Of a DNA stretch of 64,000 bases, positions 44,916 to 52,984 are shown piece after piece. The position numbers were made by a program, and so were the translations under genes. The first letter of the stretch is position 1, and each line of letters opens with the position of its first letter. The stretch is from Sva-07 sp963747375 (GTDB lineage: Bacteria; Actinomycetota; Acidimicrobiia; Acidimicrobiales; Ilumatobacteraceae). The DNA is taken from assembly GCA_963747375.1 (NCBI GenBank), contig CAVVFL010000011.1, positions 1 through 64,000 of the forward strand, in the 5' to 3' direction. The notes beneath the pieces are model-generated. The model made no database searches and was not told the origin of the DNA. It was given only the letters and a program-made list of their open reading frames with translations.

Positions 44916-46484
44916 GTGGAGCCAGGCGGGCGCATTCTCATCCGTCGCCGGCCCGACACCCCTGACGAGCGTCAGCGCCTGGCCGAACCCCGCGACGACC
45001 TGCTGCTCGAATCACGGCCGGATGCTGGGCCGCCAGGACCCGACCAGCCGTCATTCGTACGTTTCGTCCAGGAGGAGGGCCCGTTCAGTCGATACGAGCG
45101 CACCGTCGAGGTCGCGGGCGACGAACTGGTCGAAACCACCTCGTATCGCCTGACGATCCCCTGGTTCGGATGGCTCTTCCGATGGCCGGTCGGTCGGGTC
45201 ATCGCCCGCACGGGCTCGTCGAACAGTTGGTGGGCCCCGCCGGATCGACTCGACGCGACCCAGATCCTCGTCGTCGGCCTCCTCGCCGCGGCATCGATGA
45301 GCGCGGCCTTCGTCAACACGCTCTTCACGCAGACGGTCAACTTCGCCGCCGACGACTTCGGCGCGAGCGACACGGCGATCGGTGTCGCCGGTGCCGTCGT
45401 CAGAGCCGGGATCGTCCTGGCGATCCCAGCCGCGGTGATCGCCGACCGCATCGGTCGGCGACGCGTGATCGTTGCCGTGGCCTGGCTCGGGCCACTGCTG
45501 TCCGTCCTCGGTGCCTTTGCGCCGTCCTTCGCCGTGCTGGTGGCAACACAGGCGGTGGCCCGCCCGATGGGAATCGCCCTCGCGTTCCTCGTCGGGGTCG
45601 TCGCCTCGGAGGAGATGCCACGCAACAGCCGGACCTATGCGGTGAGCATCCTCGCGATGGCTGCGGGCCTCGGTGCCGGCATCGCCGTGATGGCGCTGAG
45701 CCTCGCCGACCTCGGCGCCGGTGGCTGGCGATTCGTCTACCTGCTCGCCGCCATCTGGTGCGTCGTCGCTCTCGACCTCGCTCGGCGCCTCCCGGAGACC
45801 AGGCGTTTCACCGCCGCGCACATCGTGGCCCGCATCCGATCCCCGCGGATGAACCGTCGCCGCCTGCTGTTGCTCAGCGCCGTCGCGTTCGCCGGCAACA
45901 TCTTCGTGGCGCCCGCGAGCCTCTTCCAGAACAACTACCTCACCGACGTGCGCGGGTTCTCCGGCGGCATGATCGCCGTGTTCTCCATCGCGGTCGGAAC
46001 CCCGGCGAGCATCGGGCTGATTCTCGGCGGTCGCATCGCCGACACCCGCGGTCGCCGACGACTGATCGCCGTCACGGTGCCGCTGGGCACCGCAGGGATC
46101 GTCGGTGCGTTCGCCGTGGGAGGCGTGCCGCTGTGGGTGCTGTCGCTCGTCGGCGGCATGCTGCTCAGCGCGGCCTACCCGGCACTCGCGGTGTATCGCA
46201 CCGAGCTGTTCCCCACCGGCAACCGCAGCCGGGCAACCGGGCTCGTCACTGCGGCCGCGCTCATCGGTGGCATCGTCGGGCTGCTCTCGATGGGCGCTCT
46301 CCTCGATGCCAAGTGGTCGTACGCCGGCGTGTTGACGACCCTCGCGATCGGGCAACTGATCGTCACCGTGCTCGTCGTCGTCGCCTACCCCGAGACCGCC
46401 CACCTCGAGTTGGAGGCGCTCAACCCGGAAGACGCCCCGATCGACCTCCACCACCTCGACGCCGGGACTCCCCCTGAGCGATGA
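44916..46484 (+). CDS. MFS transporter with N-terminal cytoplasmic extension
   Basis: A 522-residue major facilitator protein. The first 100 residues are soluble (RRRPDTPDERQRLAEP and onward), followed by about 12 helices; motif A appears as IADRIGRRRVIVAV and again in the second half as RIADTRGRRRLIAV. The extension is longer than usual for drug or sugar MFS and could be regulatory. Substrate unknown. The start is GTG 44916. Two identical hairpins begin at its stop codon. Confidence 0.87.
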   Translation: MEPGGRILIRRRPDTPDERQRLAEPRDDLLLESRPDAGPPGPDQPSFVRFVQEEGPFSRYERTVEVAGDELVETTSYRLTIPWFGWLFRWPVGRVIARTGSSNSWWAPPDRLDATQILVVGLLAAASMSAAFVNTLFTQTVNFAADDFGASDTAIGVAGAVVRAGIVLAIPAAVIADRIGRRRVIVAVAWLGPLLSVLGAFAPSFAVLVATQAVARPMGIALAFLVGVVASEEMPRNSRTYAVSILAMAAGLGAGIAVMALSLADLGAGGWRFVYLLAAIWCVVALDLARRLPETRRFTAAHIVARIRSPRMNRRRLLLLSAVAFAGNIFVAPASLFQNNYLTDVRGFSGGMIAVFSIAVGTPASIGLILGGRIADTRGRRRLIAVTVPLGTAGIVGAFAVGGVPLWVLSLVGGMLLSAAYPALAVYRTELFPTGNRSRATGLVTAAALIGGIVGLLSMGALLDAKWSYAGVLTTLAIGQLIVTVLVVVAYPETAHLELEALNPEDAPIDLHHLDAGTPPER

Positions 46485-46579
46485 GCGAGCGGCCGGTATC
46501 CGGTCCCGTCGCTCATCGCCCCGAGCATGGGTGTCTGAGCGATGAGCGAGCGGCCGGTATCCGGTCCCGTCGCTCATCG
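46474..46579. repeat. Two direct copies of a 45-bp hairpin-forming repeat
   Basis: A 45-bp sequence at 46474-46518 is repeated exactly at 46535-46579 (61-bp offset). Each copy contains the arms CGATGAGCGA and TCGCTCATCG (10 bp, perfect) with a GC-rich centre. It overlaps the MFS stop codon and lies between convergent genes, so it probably acts as a doubled bidirectional terminator. Confidence 0.85.
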
Positions 46580-46582
46580 GTG

Positions 46583-47170
46583 TCACGGTGGACGGGGCAC
46601 CGTGTGACGGTGGACGAACTCGGCAACGGCATCGGCGATGGCGTTGTCAGCGCCCTTGAGGTCGTGGCGGCCGCCGTCGATCCAGATGTGCTCGACCGGC
46701 GCGCTCATCGTCGACGTCCAGGTCGTCAGTTCGTCGGGCGAACCGAAGGGGTCCTTCGTCCCCGAGATGAACAGGCACGGCACCGCGATGTCCGCAAGGT
46801 GCTCGACGCGAAGGTTCTCCGGCTTTCCCGGCGGATGCAGCGGATAGCAGATCAAGACCAACCCGGCGAGCCTCGCCACGGCTCCCTGACCGTCGACGTC
46901 AGCGGCGACCATCGACGTCATCCGCCCGCCCATCGACCGGCCCCCCATCACGATCGGCCCTCGCCGACGACGGACGCCGACGAGATCGTCACGGATCGAG
47001 GCCATGAGCTTCGGGGCGCGGTCGGGGGCACGTCGGCCTTCGCGTCGATACGGGAAGTCGATGCGCTCCACCATGGCCGACCGGCCGAGTCGCTGCTCGA
47101 CGGCCACCAGGCTCGAATGGTCACGGCTCGACCCTGCACCCGGGTACAGCAGCATCGTGGGCCTCGCCAT
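46583..47170 (-). CDS. Alpha/beta hydrolase (KANL3/Tex30-like)
   Basis: A 195-residue compact hydrolase. LLYPGAGSSRDHSSLVAVEQ holds the oxyanion region, GGRSMGGRMTSMVAAD the nucleophile elbow (GxSxG), FISGTKDPFGSPDEL the Asp region and IDGGRHDLKG the His. Relatives are dienelactone-hydrolase-like esterases of unknown substrate. The start is ATG 47170. It follows the DnaJ-like gene by 16 bp, on the same strand, so the two may be co-transcribed. Confidence 0.85.
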   Translation of the reverse strand: MARPTMLLYPGAGSSRDHSSLVAVEQRLGRSAMVERIDFPYRREGRRAPDRAPKLMASIRDDLVGVRRRRGPIVMGGRSMGGRMTSMVAADVDGQGAVARLAGLVLICYPLHPPGKPENLRVEHLADIAVPCLFISGTKDPFGSPDELTTWTSTMSAPVEHIWIDGGRHDLKGADNAIADAVAEFVHRHTVPRPP

Positions 47171-47186
47171 CAGCGCTCGTCCAGGT

Positions 47187-47888
47187 TCATTCCGGTGCGG
47201 CGCTGAGCACCCGACGCGCTTCGGCCAGATCGCTCATCGCCTTGGCGGCATCGACGCTGTCGCCGCCGTGGTCGGGATGCACGTTGCGCATCTGCTCGCG
47301 GAACTTGGCCATCACGTCACGCTTCGACGGCGGCTTGCCGCCGAGGTCGAAACCGAGAATGCCCATCGCCCACGCCCGAGGATCGGCGAGAGCTTCCAGC
47401 GTCAGCGTCTGGGAACCTGCCAGGTAGGCGATCAGGGACGGCCCGATCGGCCCGCGCCAGCGCGCCGCCTTCTGGAGCACCGGCGCGAGCCGACGACGGT
47501 GCTCGGGTGCGAGCCGCTCGACGGCGTAGATCGCACCCAACACCTGGGCCAGATCGGTGCCCTGCGAGCGGAAGTCGAACGACAGGTCGTCGCCGTTGCC
47601 GTGCATCGTGTGGTGGCTCTTCGCCAACCCGTGCCGATCGACCTGGAAGCGATGCCGCAGACGCGGTTGCACGATCCGCGCACCGGTCTCGACCTCGGTG
47701 ATGAGGCGGTGCACGTCGGGTACGAGTTCGTCATCGACCCCGTACAGATGCTCGGCGATGATCGCACCGAGCAACAGGCCGCCGAACCCTGGCGCCGGGT
47801 CGACCGGAAGCACCATGTGGCCCAGTGCGACGCGCCGCGTCGGCACCGCGGGGCGGGTGTGCCAGATCTCGAGCTCGGCAAGCAGCAC
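47187..47888 (-). CDS. Protein with unknown N-terminal domain and C-terminal J-like domain
   Basis: A 233-residue protein. The last 55 residues (GGKPPSKRDVMAKFREQMRN followed by VHPDHGGDSVDAAKAMSDL) contain the HPD of J domains between two helices, so it may stimulate an Hsp70. The first 170 residues have no recognised family; they contain a His-rich stretch (HGLAKSHHTMHGNGDD). The GTG at 47888 starts it. It lies between an alpha/beta hydrolase and a duplicated-domain protein, all minus strand with gaps of 11-16 bp, so probably one operon. Confidence 0.72.
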   Translation of the reverse strand: MLLAELEIWHTRPAVPTRRVALGHMVLPVDPAPGFGGLLLGAIIAEHLYGVDDELVPDVHRLITEVETGARIVQPRLRHRFQVDRHGLAKSHHTMHGNGDDLSFDFRSQGTDLAQVLGAIYAVERLAPEHRRRLAPVLQKAARWRGPIGPSLIAYLAGSQTLTLEALADPRAWAMGILGFDLGGKPPSKRDVMAKFREQMRNVHPDHGGDSVDAAKAMSDLAEARRVLSAAPE

Positions 47889-47899
47889 GAGGTCGTGAC

Positions 47900-48694
47900 T
47901 CAGACGTAGGGCCGAAGCAACGAACGCAGCTCCTGGGCCGCGCCGATGACCTCGGACTCGTGATCGTCGCCGGAGTCGGCGGCGTGTGCCTGTGCCCCCA
48001 CCAGCCCGACGATCGTGTCGACACCCTCGACTCCGGCGGCCCAGGTCCGGTGCGCGAGGCCGTACGGCGGCTGCTTGGCGTCGATCTGACCCTGCAATTC
48101 GATCAGCGTGCTCCGGGCGCTCGCATCGAGCGGATCCTTGGCCAGCTTGTCGGCGGCGAGGAACATCGTGCTCAGCGCACCCTCGGGTGGCGCAGCGCCG
48201 TCGTCACCGGCACCGCCGAGCAGCTCGCCCGACTCGATCGCGTCGAGCAGGTCGTCGACCGCGTGTTCGGCGTCGGCCGCGACGACCACCGTGGTTCCGT
48301 CCCAGCGATGCGGAACCTCCGCGTCGATCAGCGCCGCGGTCAGCACCTTGCGGTCGGCGTCGGTCCACTCGTCGAGCCCGAACTCGGTCGCCTCGGCATC
48401 GTCCTGGAGCACGATCGGGAACGGACCGAACAGCGCTTCGAGACGCTCGAACAGCGCGTCGACGGCAGCCTCGACCTCCTCGGGAACGACCAGCTCCTCA
48501 CCGTCCCAGTAGTGCGGGAATTCGGCATCGGCCAGCGCCTCGGACAGCTCGGCACGCTGCTCGAACGTCCACAGCGACATGTCGTAGTGGACCTTGACGA
48601 CATCAGGGTCGAAGGGGTCGAAGTCGATCGGCTGACCCGAGGTGCCGGTCTCTTCCTGGTTCTCTTCGCCCGACGCCTTGTTCACGAATGCCAC
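47900..48694 (-). CDS. Acidic protein with internally duplicated domain, function unknown
   Basis: A 264-residue protein. Two copies of a roughly 45-residue unit occur: LWTFEQRAELSEALADAEFP with HYWDGEELVVP, and EWTDADRKVLTAALIDAEVP with HRWDGTTVVVA. The shared W-T-x2-x-R-x2-L, PH-x-WDG pattern marks a duplication. The rest is helical and acidic. I do not know the family. Start is GTG 48694. It is followed by the J-like gene 11 bp on. Confidence 0.72.
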   Translation of the reverse strand: MAFVNKASGEENQEETGTSGQPIDFDPFDPDVVKVHYDMSLWTFEQRAELSEALADAEFPHYWDGEELVVPEEVEAAVDALFERLEALFGPFPIVLQDDAEATEFGLDEWTDADRKVLTAALIDAEVPHRWDGTTVVVAADAEHAVDDLLDAIESGELLGGAGDDGAAPPEGALSTMFLAADKLAKDPLDASARSTLIELQGQIDAKQPPYGLAHRTWAAGVEGVDTIVGLVGAQAHAADSGDDHESEVIGAAQELRSLLRPYV

Positions 48695-48738
48695 GACGAA
48701 ACGCTACCGGCGCCACGGGGGTGCCCGAAGTCGGACCG

Positions 48739-50532
48739 TCAGTTCTCGCCGAGAATTCGACGCAGGAACTGCTCGGTTCGCGCGTACTCGTCGCGTTGGT
48801 TCACCGGGTCCCGAAACCCGTGGCCCTCTGCTTCGTACAGAACGAGCTCGACGTCGCCGCCGTGGCGACGGACCCGATCGGCCAGCGCGATGCTGTGCGC
48901 AACCGGAACGACCGGGTCGTCCGTGCCGTGGAAGACCAACAGGGGCGAGTCGATCCGGTCGGCCCGGTGGATCGGCGACAGCGCCCTGAACCGCTGTTGC
49001 GTTCCTGGCTCGCCCGGGCTCCCGACGAGTGTGTCGGTGTAGTGCGCCTCGAACCGGTGGGTCGCGTCCGCCAGCGCTGCGAGATCGCTGACCGGGTACG
49101 ACGCCACCCCACCGGCAGCGAGCTCACCGTGGTCCGCGAGCAGCCCCAACACCGTCAGCCCGCCGGAGGAACCGCCGATCACCACGGTGGTGTCGGGCGT
49201 CGCCCACCCCTGCACGTGCGCTCGACGAATCAACGCTGCGGTGTCGTCGACGTCGATCCGCCCCCAGCCACCGTTGAGTGCCTGCTGGTAGTCCCGGCCG
49301 TGCCCGGTGGTGCCTCTGGGGTCGACCACGAGCACATCCCACCCTCGGCTGCACCAGTAGGCGATGCGAGGACGAAAGTCGACCTGCCACTGATCGGTCG
49401 GCCCGCCGTGGACGAAGCACAGCACGCGTCCCTCCCCCGCCGCATATCGGCGGGCGTGGAGTTCGACCCCGTCGTGCTCGACCGTGAACGCTTCGGGATC
49501 GGCCGCCACCACGTCACGCCACGCGGTGGTTCCACTCGCAGCGACGACGCGTGCCGGACGCTCGGGCGTGGCCATGTCGACGACGATGACCTCGGGCGGT
49601 GTCGTCGGGCCGGACCGCAACGCGACGAGTCGATCACCGACCATCGACAACTGGCCGTAGACCGCCGTGGCATGGACGCCGGCGCTGGTCAGCTCGCTGA
49701 CGCCGCCCACCGGGTCGATGATCGACAGCGTCCCGAACCCGGCCCGGTTGCGCGCCACGATGCACGTGCCATCGCGCCGCACCGCATAGGAGCGTTGCCC
49801 CATGCCCCATGTCGGCCCGCCATGCTCGACCGTCTCGGCAACGGCAGCCCGGTCGCCGAGGTGCACGTTGAGCCAGCCCGAACCGTCGTGCAGGCACGTC
49901 GGCGTACCATCCGGCGCGAAGCGCGGCTGTTGGACCGCCCCGGGCCCCCACGTCGAGACGTCCGCTACCATCAACGGATCACGGCAGTCGACGCGTTCGG
50001 CGGCGTCCCACGGCATCGCCGGCGGCGACCAGCCCTGCCACGACACCACCGTTGCATCGGGTGACACCGCTGGGTCGAAGCAGAACTCGTGGCGGCCGTC
50101 GTCGATTCGACTGGTACGTCCCGTGCCGAGATCGGTGATCCAGACCTCTGCCTCGTCGACGGCGTACGCCACGAACGACCCATCGTCGGACACCCACGGC
50201 GACCGCACCGTGCGGCCGTGGAAGGTCAACTGCCGGAGGTCGATTCCGGACACGCTCCACAACTCGCCATCGACAGCGGCATAGACGACGCCGGTCGAGT
50301 CCGCCAGCCACGCAAACGCTCCTCCTCCCATGCCGCGTCCGGGAGCGGGATCCGGTCCGAACGTGAGCAGCATCGGCGGACCTTCCCGATCGAGGTCGAG
50401 CACGGAAATCGCCGCGGCGCTCCGCCATCTCTCGACGAAGGCGAGGCGTGTGCCGTTCGGGGACAGTCTCGGCTCGGTGATGTCCCGGCCGGAGAGAACC
50501 AGCTCGAGCGGAATCGGACCGAGCGCACACAC
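48739..50532 (-). CDS. Prolyl oligopeptidase family (S9) serine peptidase
   Basis: A 597-residue two-domain peptidase. The N-terminal beta propeller (from about 1 to 340) has WD/TolB-like blades; the C-terminal alpha/beta hydrolase domain has VVDPRGTTGHGRDYQQALNG, the nucleophile GGSSGG, the Asp in HGTDDPVVPV and the His in EAEGHGF. It probably cleaves short peptides near prolines. The true start is uncertain; GTG 50532 gives a sensible N-terminus (VCALGPIPLELVLSGRD), and further upstream the frame lacks conservation and runs opposite to two small ORFs. No secretion signal at this start, so probably cytoplasmic. Confidence 0.85.
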   Translation of the reverse strand: MCALGPIPLELVLSGRDITEPRLSPNGTRLAFVERWRSAAAISVLDLDREGPPMLLTFGPDPAPGRGMGGGAFAWLADSTGVVYAAVDGELWSVSGIDLRQLTFHGRTVRSPWVSDDGSFVAYAVDEAEVWITDLGTGRTSRIDDGRHEFCFDPAVSPDATVVSWQGWSPPAMPWDAAERVDCRDPLMVADVSTWGPGAVQQPRFAPDGTPTCLHDGSGWLNVHLGDRAAVAETVEHGGPTWGMGQRSYAVRRDGTCIVARNRAGFGTLSIIDPVGGVSELTSAGVHATAVYGQLSMVGDRLVALRSGPTTPPEVIVVDMATPERPARVVAASGTTAWRDVVAADPEAFTVEHDGVELHARRYAAGEGRVLCFVHGGPTDQWQVDFRPRIAYWCSRGWDVLVVDPRGTTGHGRDYQQALNGGWGRIDVDDTAALIRRAHVQGWATPDTTVVIGGSSGGLTVLGLLADHGELAAGGVASYPVSDLAALADATHRFEAHYTDTLVGSPGEPGTQQRFRALSPIHRADRIDSPLLVFHGTDDPVVPVAHSIALADRVRRHGGDVELVLYEAEGHGFRDPVNQRDEYARTEQFLRRILGEN

Positions 50533-50665
50533 GATGAGGACTGTACGACACCGCCCGGGCACGGCATCGCGCCGCGCTCGCGCCGCGAAACCTGCTTGCA
50601 CGAACCGCTCGGTGTTCGACACACTGCACCCCGCATCGACCACGAGCGAACCAAGGAGGTGAACG

Positions 50666-50770
50666 ATGAACACGACAACCGACACGAAGACCGATCGGAT
50701 GGGATCACCCGGCGCACTCGCCTGTCCGCTCATCGGCACCGAGCTCGTCGGTCGATCCGTGCGCCGCTGA
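50666..50770 (+). CDS. Very small ORF with strong Shine-Dalgarno sequence (34 residues)
   Basis: ATG 50666 is preceded by AAGGAGGTGAACG, a near-perfect ribosome-binding site at ideal spacing. The peptide reads MNTTTDTKTDRMGSPGALAC and continues to a stop at 50768-50770. No family is known to me. The SD quality is far better than for most genes in the window, which argues that it is translated. It lies in the gap between the S9 peptidase and glpX. Confidence 0.5.
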   Translation: MNTTTDTKTDRMGSPGALACPLIGTELVGRSVRR

Positions 50771-50903
50771 CCCGAGCGCACGTCACTTCGGCCTCCGGAC
50801 CACTGCGTGTCCGGCGCTGACATCCGTTCAGTGCTGCATCCGCTCGCGCCACGGCAGGCCACTCCCGCTCACGTCCAGTGAGCCACACCAGAAAGGCACC
50901 ACC

Positions 50904-51047
50904 ATGTTCCAATCCATCCACCCCGACCATCAACTCGCCGAGATCCGAGCCCGTCACGAACGCCTGCGGCGCCAGGCCGAGTACTCGCGCCAGTTCCGCG
51001 CGGCGAGCGGACGTCACCGGTTCCGGATCCGGGAGCGACGACCCTGA
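50904..51047 (+). CDS. Small basic ORF (47 residues)
   Basis: ATG 50904 after GAAAGG encodes a 47-residue, strongly basic and helical peptide (MFQSIHPDHQLAEIRARHER at the start, rich in Arg, Gln and His). The C-terminus is RHRFRIRERRP. It could bind nucleic acid or membrane phosphate, but this is a guess. It ends just before a strong hairpin, so with the 34-residue ORF upstream it could form a small transcription unit. Codon use is compatible with coding. Family unknown. Confidence 0.55.
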   Translation: MFQSIHPDHQLAEIRARHERLRRQAEYSRQFRAASGRHRFRIRERRP

Positions 51048-51050
51048 GCC

Positions 51051-51085
51051 AACGGTGGATCCCGGCACTTCCGGGATCCACCGTT
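51051..51085. terminator. Strong 15-bp hairpin after the small ORFs
   Basis: A perfect 15-bp stem AACGGTGGATCCCGG / CCGGGATCCACCGTT with loop CACTT, starting 4 bp after the stop of the 47-residue ORF and ending 19 bp before the glpX start. The best explanation is a terminator for the small-ORF unit; it may also be part of the glpX leader. Confidence 0.75.
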
Positions 51086-51104
51086 GTCGGGTTACGTTGA
51101 ATGC

Positions 51105-52100
51105 ATGACAACGTCGTCACGCCAGCAACCCGATCGCAACCTCGCCATGGAGCTGGTCCGCGCCACCGAATCTGCGTGCCTCGCCTCGGCTCGCTGGGTC
51201 GGACGCGGCGACAAGAACAGCGCCGACCACGCTGCTGTCGAAGCGATGCGACTCTCGTTGTCGACGGTGTCGATGGACGGCATCGTCGTCATCGGCGAGG
51301 GCGAGAAGGACGACGCGCCGATGCTCTACAACGGCGAGCGCGTCGGCGACGGCAGCGCCCCCGAGGTCGACGTCGCCGTCGATCCGATCGACGGCACGAC
51401 CCTCACCGCCCAGGGAAAGACCAATGCCCTCTCGGTGATCGCCGTGGCCGATCGCGGCTCGATGCTCGACCCCGGCCCCTCGTTCTACATGGAGAAGATC
51501 GCCGTCGGCCCGAGTGCCGTCGGCTCGATCGACATCACCGCAACCGCGACGCAGAACCTGCGTTGGATCGCGAAGGCCAAGGGTGAGGAGGTGCGCGACC
51601 TCACCGTGGTGATCCTCGACCGGCCCCGCCACACCGAACTCATCGCTGAGATCCGGGCCAGTGGTTGCCGCATCCGCCTGATCACCGATGGCGACGTCTA
51701 CGGCTCGGTCGCCGCCTGCTGGCCGGATGCCGGCGTCGACGCCCTGTTCGGCATCGGCGGCACGCCCGAAGGCGTCGTGTCGGCGGCAGCCATGAAGGCC
51801 ATGGGTGGCGAGATCCAGGCGCGGTTCCTCCCCCAGAGCGACACCGAACGTGACGCCATGATCGAGGCCGGCTTCGACCTCGACCGCGTGTTCGACCAGG
51901 ACGACCTCATCCAGAGCGACAACTGCTTCTTCGCCGCGACCGGCCTCACCGATGGCGCCCTGCTGCGCGGCGTGCGCTTCGATGCAACCGGCGCCCGAAC
52001 GCAGAGCCTCGTCATGCGTTCACGCAGTGGGACGGTCCGCCTCATCGATGCCCACCACCGATTCGCCAAGCTCCGCGAGTTCGCCGCCATCGACTACTGA
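51105..52100 (+). CDS. glpX: Class II fructose-1,6-bisphosphatase
   Basis: Gluconeogenic hydrolysis of fructose 1,6-bisphosphate. A 331-residue GlpX: IVVIGEGEKDDAPMLYNGER, DVAVDPIDGTTLTAQG (metal/phosphate site), and GTPEGVVSAAAMKAMGGE are typical. The start is ATG 51105. It is the main gene between the hairpin at 51051 and the palindrome at 52111. Its glucose phosphate output would support the glycogen and UDP-sugar genes in the window. Confidence 0.96.
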   Translation: MTTSSRQQPDRNLAMELVRATESACLASARWVGRGDKNSADHAAVEAMRLSLSTVSMDGIVVIGEGEKDDAPMLYNGERVGDGSAPEVDVAVDPIDGTTLTAQGKTNALSVIAVADRGSMLDPGPSFYMEKIAVGPSAVGSIDITATATQNLRWIAKAKGEEVRDLTVVILDRPRHTELIAEIRASGCRIRLITDGDVYGSVAACWPDAGVDALFGIGGTPEGVVSAAAMKAMGGEIQARFLPQSDTERDAMIEAGFDLDRVFDQDDLIQSDNCFFAATGLTDGALLRGVRFDATGARTQSLVMRSRSGTVRLIDAHHRFAKLREFAAIDY

Positions 52101-52110
52101 CATGAGACGC

Positions 52111-52123
52111 GGGGTCGGACCCC
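52111..52123. terminator. 13-bp palindrome GGGGTCGGACCCC between convergent genes
   Basis: A perfect palindrome with one central base, 10 bp after the glpX stop and 17 bp before the stop of the convergent SDR gene. The same core (GGGTCnGACCC) occurs in the upp/phosphohexomutase intergenic hairpin at 4187-4197. Short for a terminator; may be a dispersed repeat with that role. Confidence 0.4.
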
Positions 52124-52139
52124 ACCGTCTTGTTGCAGA

Positions 52140-52913
52140 TCAGCGGGTGATGGTACCGCTGACCCACCGGGTGATCGAGCGGGGCATGATGTCGCTGAAC
52201 GTGACCGCGGTCTTGTAGAGCACGCCGGGTACCGAGATCGTCCTGTTGGCCGCAACGTCGTTCAGCCCGGTCGACGCCACCTGCTCGACGGTCGTCCACG
52301 CCAGGTCCGGAACCCTCAGGGCGAGGCCGCTCGAATTGCTGTGATCCTGGAACTCGGTCTTCGTGAGGCCGGGGCAGAGCGCGGTCACGTGGACACCGGA
52401 GGCCTTCACCTCGGCGTGGAGCGCCTCGGTCAGGCTGGTGACGTACGCCTTGGTGGCCGCGTACACCCCGAGGCCCGGCGATGCTTGAAAGCTGGCCACG
52501 CTCGACACGTTCAACAGGTATCCGCGCCCACGGGGCACCATGGTGGCCAGCGCTGCATGGCTCAGCACGGTCAGCGCCTTGACGTTGAGCTCGACCTCAC
52601 CGGCCAAGCGGTCGACATCGAGTTCGTGGAAGGTGCCGCTCGTTCCGAAGCCGGCGTTGTTGACGACGAGGTCGACCGGATCGCTCGTCGACCGGATTCG
52701 CTTCACCGTCGCCCGCTGACCCTTGCTCGTTGCGAGGTCGGCTTCGAGTACTTCGAAGCCGTCGTAGCGGTCGGCGATCTCCCGCAGCCGTTCACCGCGC
52801 CGGGCCACGAGCACGGTCGGGACACCGGCCTCGCCCAACAGCCGAGCCATCTCGGCGCCGATGCCCGACGACGCACCGGTGACCAGGGCAGACGAGAACG
52901 GATAACGCGACAT
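52140..52913 (-). CDS. Short-chain dehydrogenase/reductase
   Basis: A 257-residue classical SDR: TGASSGIGAEMARLLGEAG for NAD(P), VVNNAGFG, the catalytic Ser in LLNVSSVASF and YAATK with Tyr and Lys. An Arg after the second strand (VARRGERLREIADRYDG) suggests NADPH preference. The C-terminal extension (VLYKTAVTFSDIMPRSITRW) looks membrane-facing. Substrate unknown. The start is ATG 52913. Confidence 0.92.
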   Translation of the reverse strand: MSRYPFSSALVTGASSGIGAEMARLLGEAGVPTVLVARRGERLREIADRYDGFEVLEADLATSKGQRATVKRIRSTSDPVDLVVNNAGFGTSGTFHELDVDRLAGEVELNVKALTVLSHAALATMVPRGRGYLLNVSSVASFQASPGLGVYAATKAYVTSLTEALHAEVKASGVHVTALCPGLTKTEFQDHSNSSGLALRVPDLAWTTVEQVASTGLNDVAANRTISVPGVLYKTAVTFSDIMPRSITRWVSGTITR

Positions 52914-52984
52914 GCTCCGACGCTACCGAACAACGCGAAACGCCGGGTCCTGGCCAGACCGTGCAGGGTTGCCGGAACAACGGT

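Noticed and set aside
45051..46586. A 511-codon open frame on the minus strand opposite the second MFS gene
   Set aside because: It is rich in Asp, Gly, Glu and His with no domain, and lies fully under a convincing transporter.
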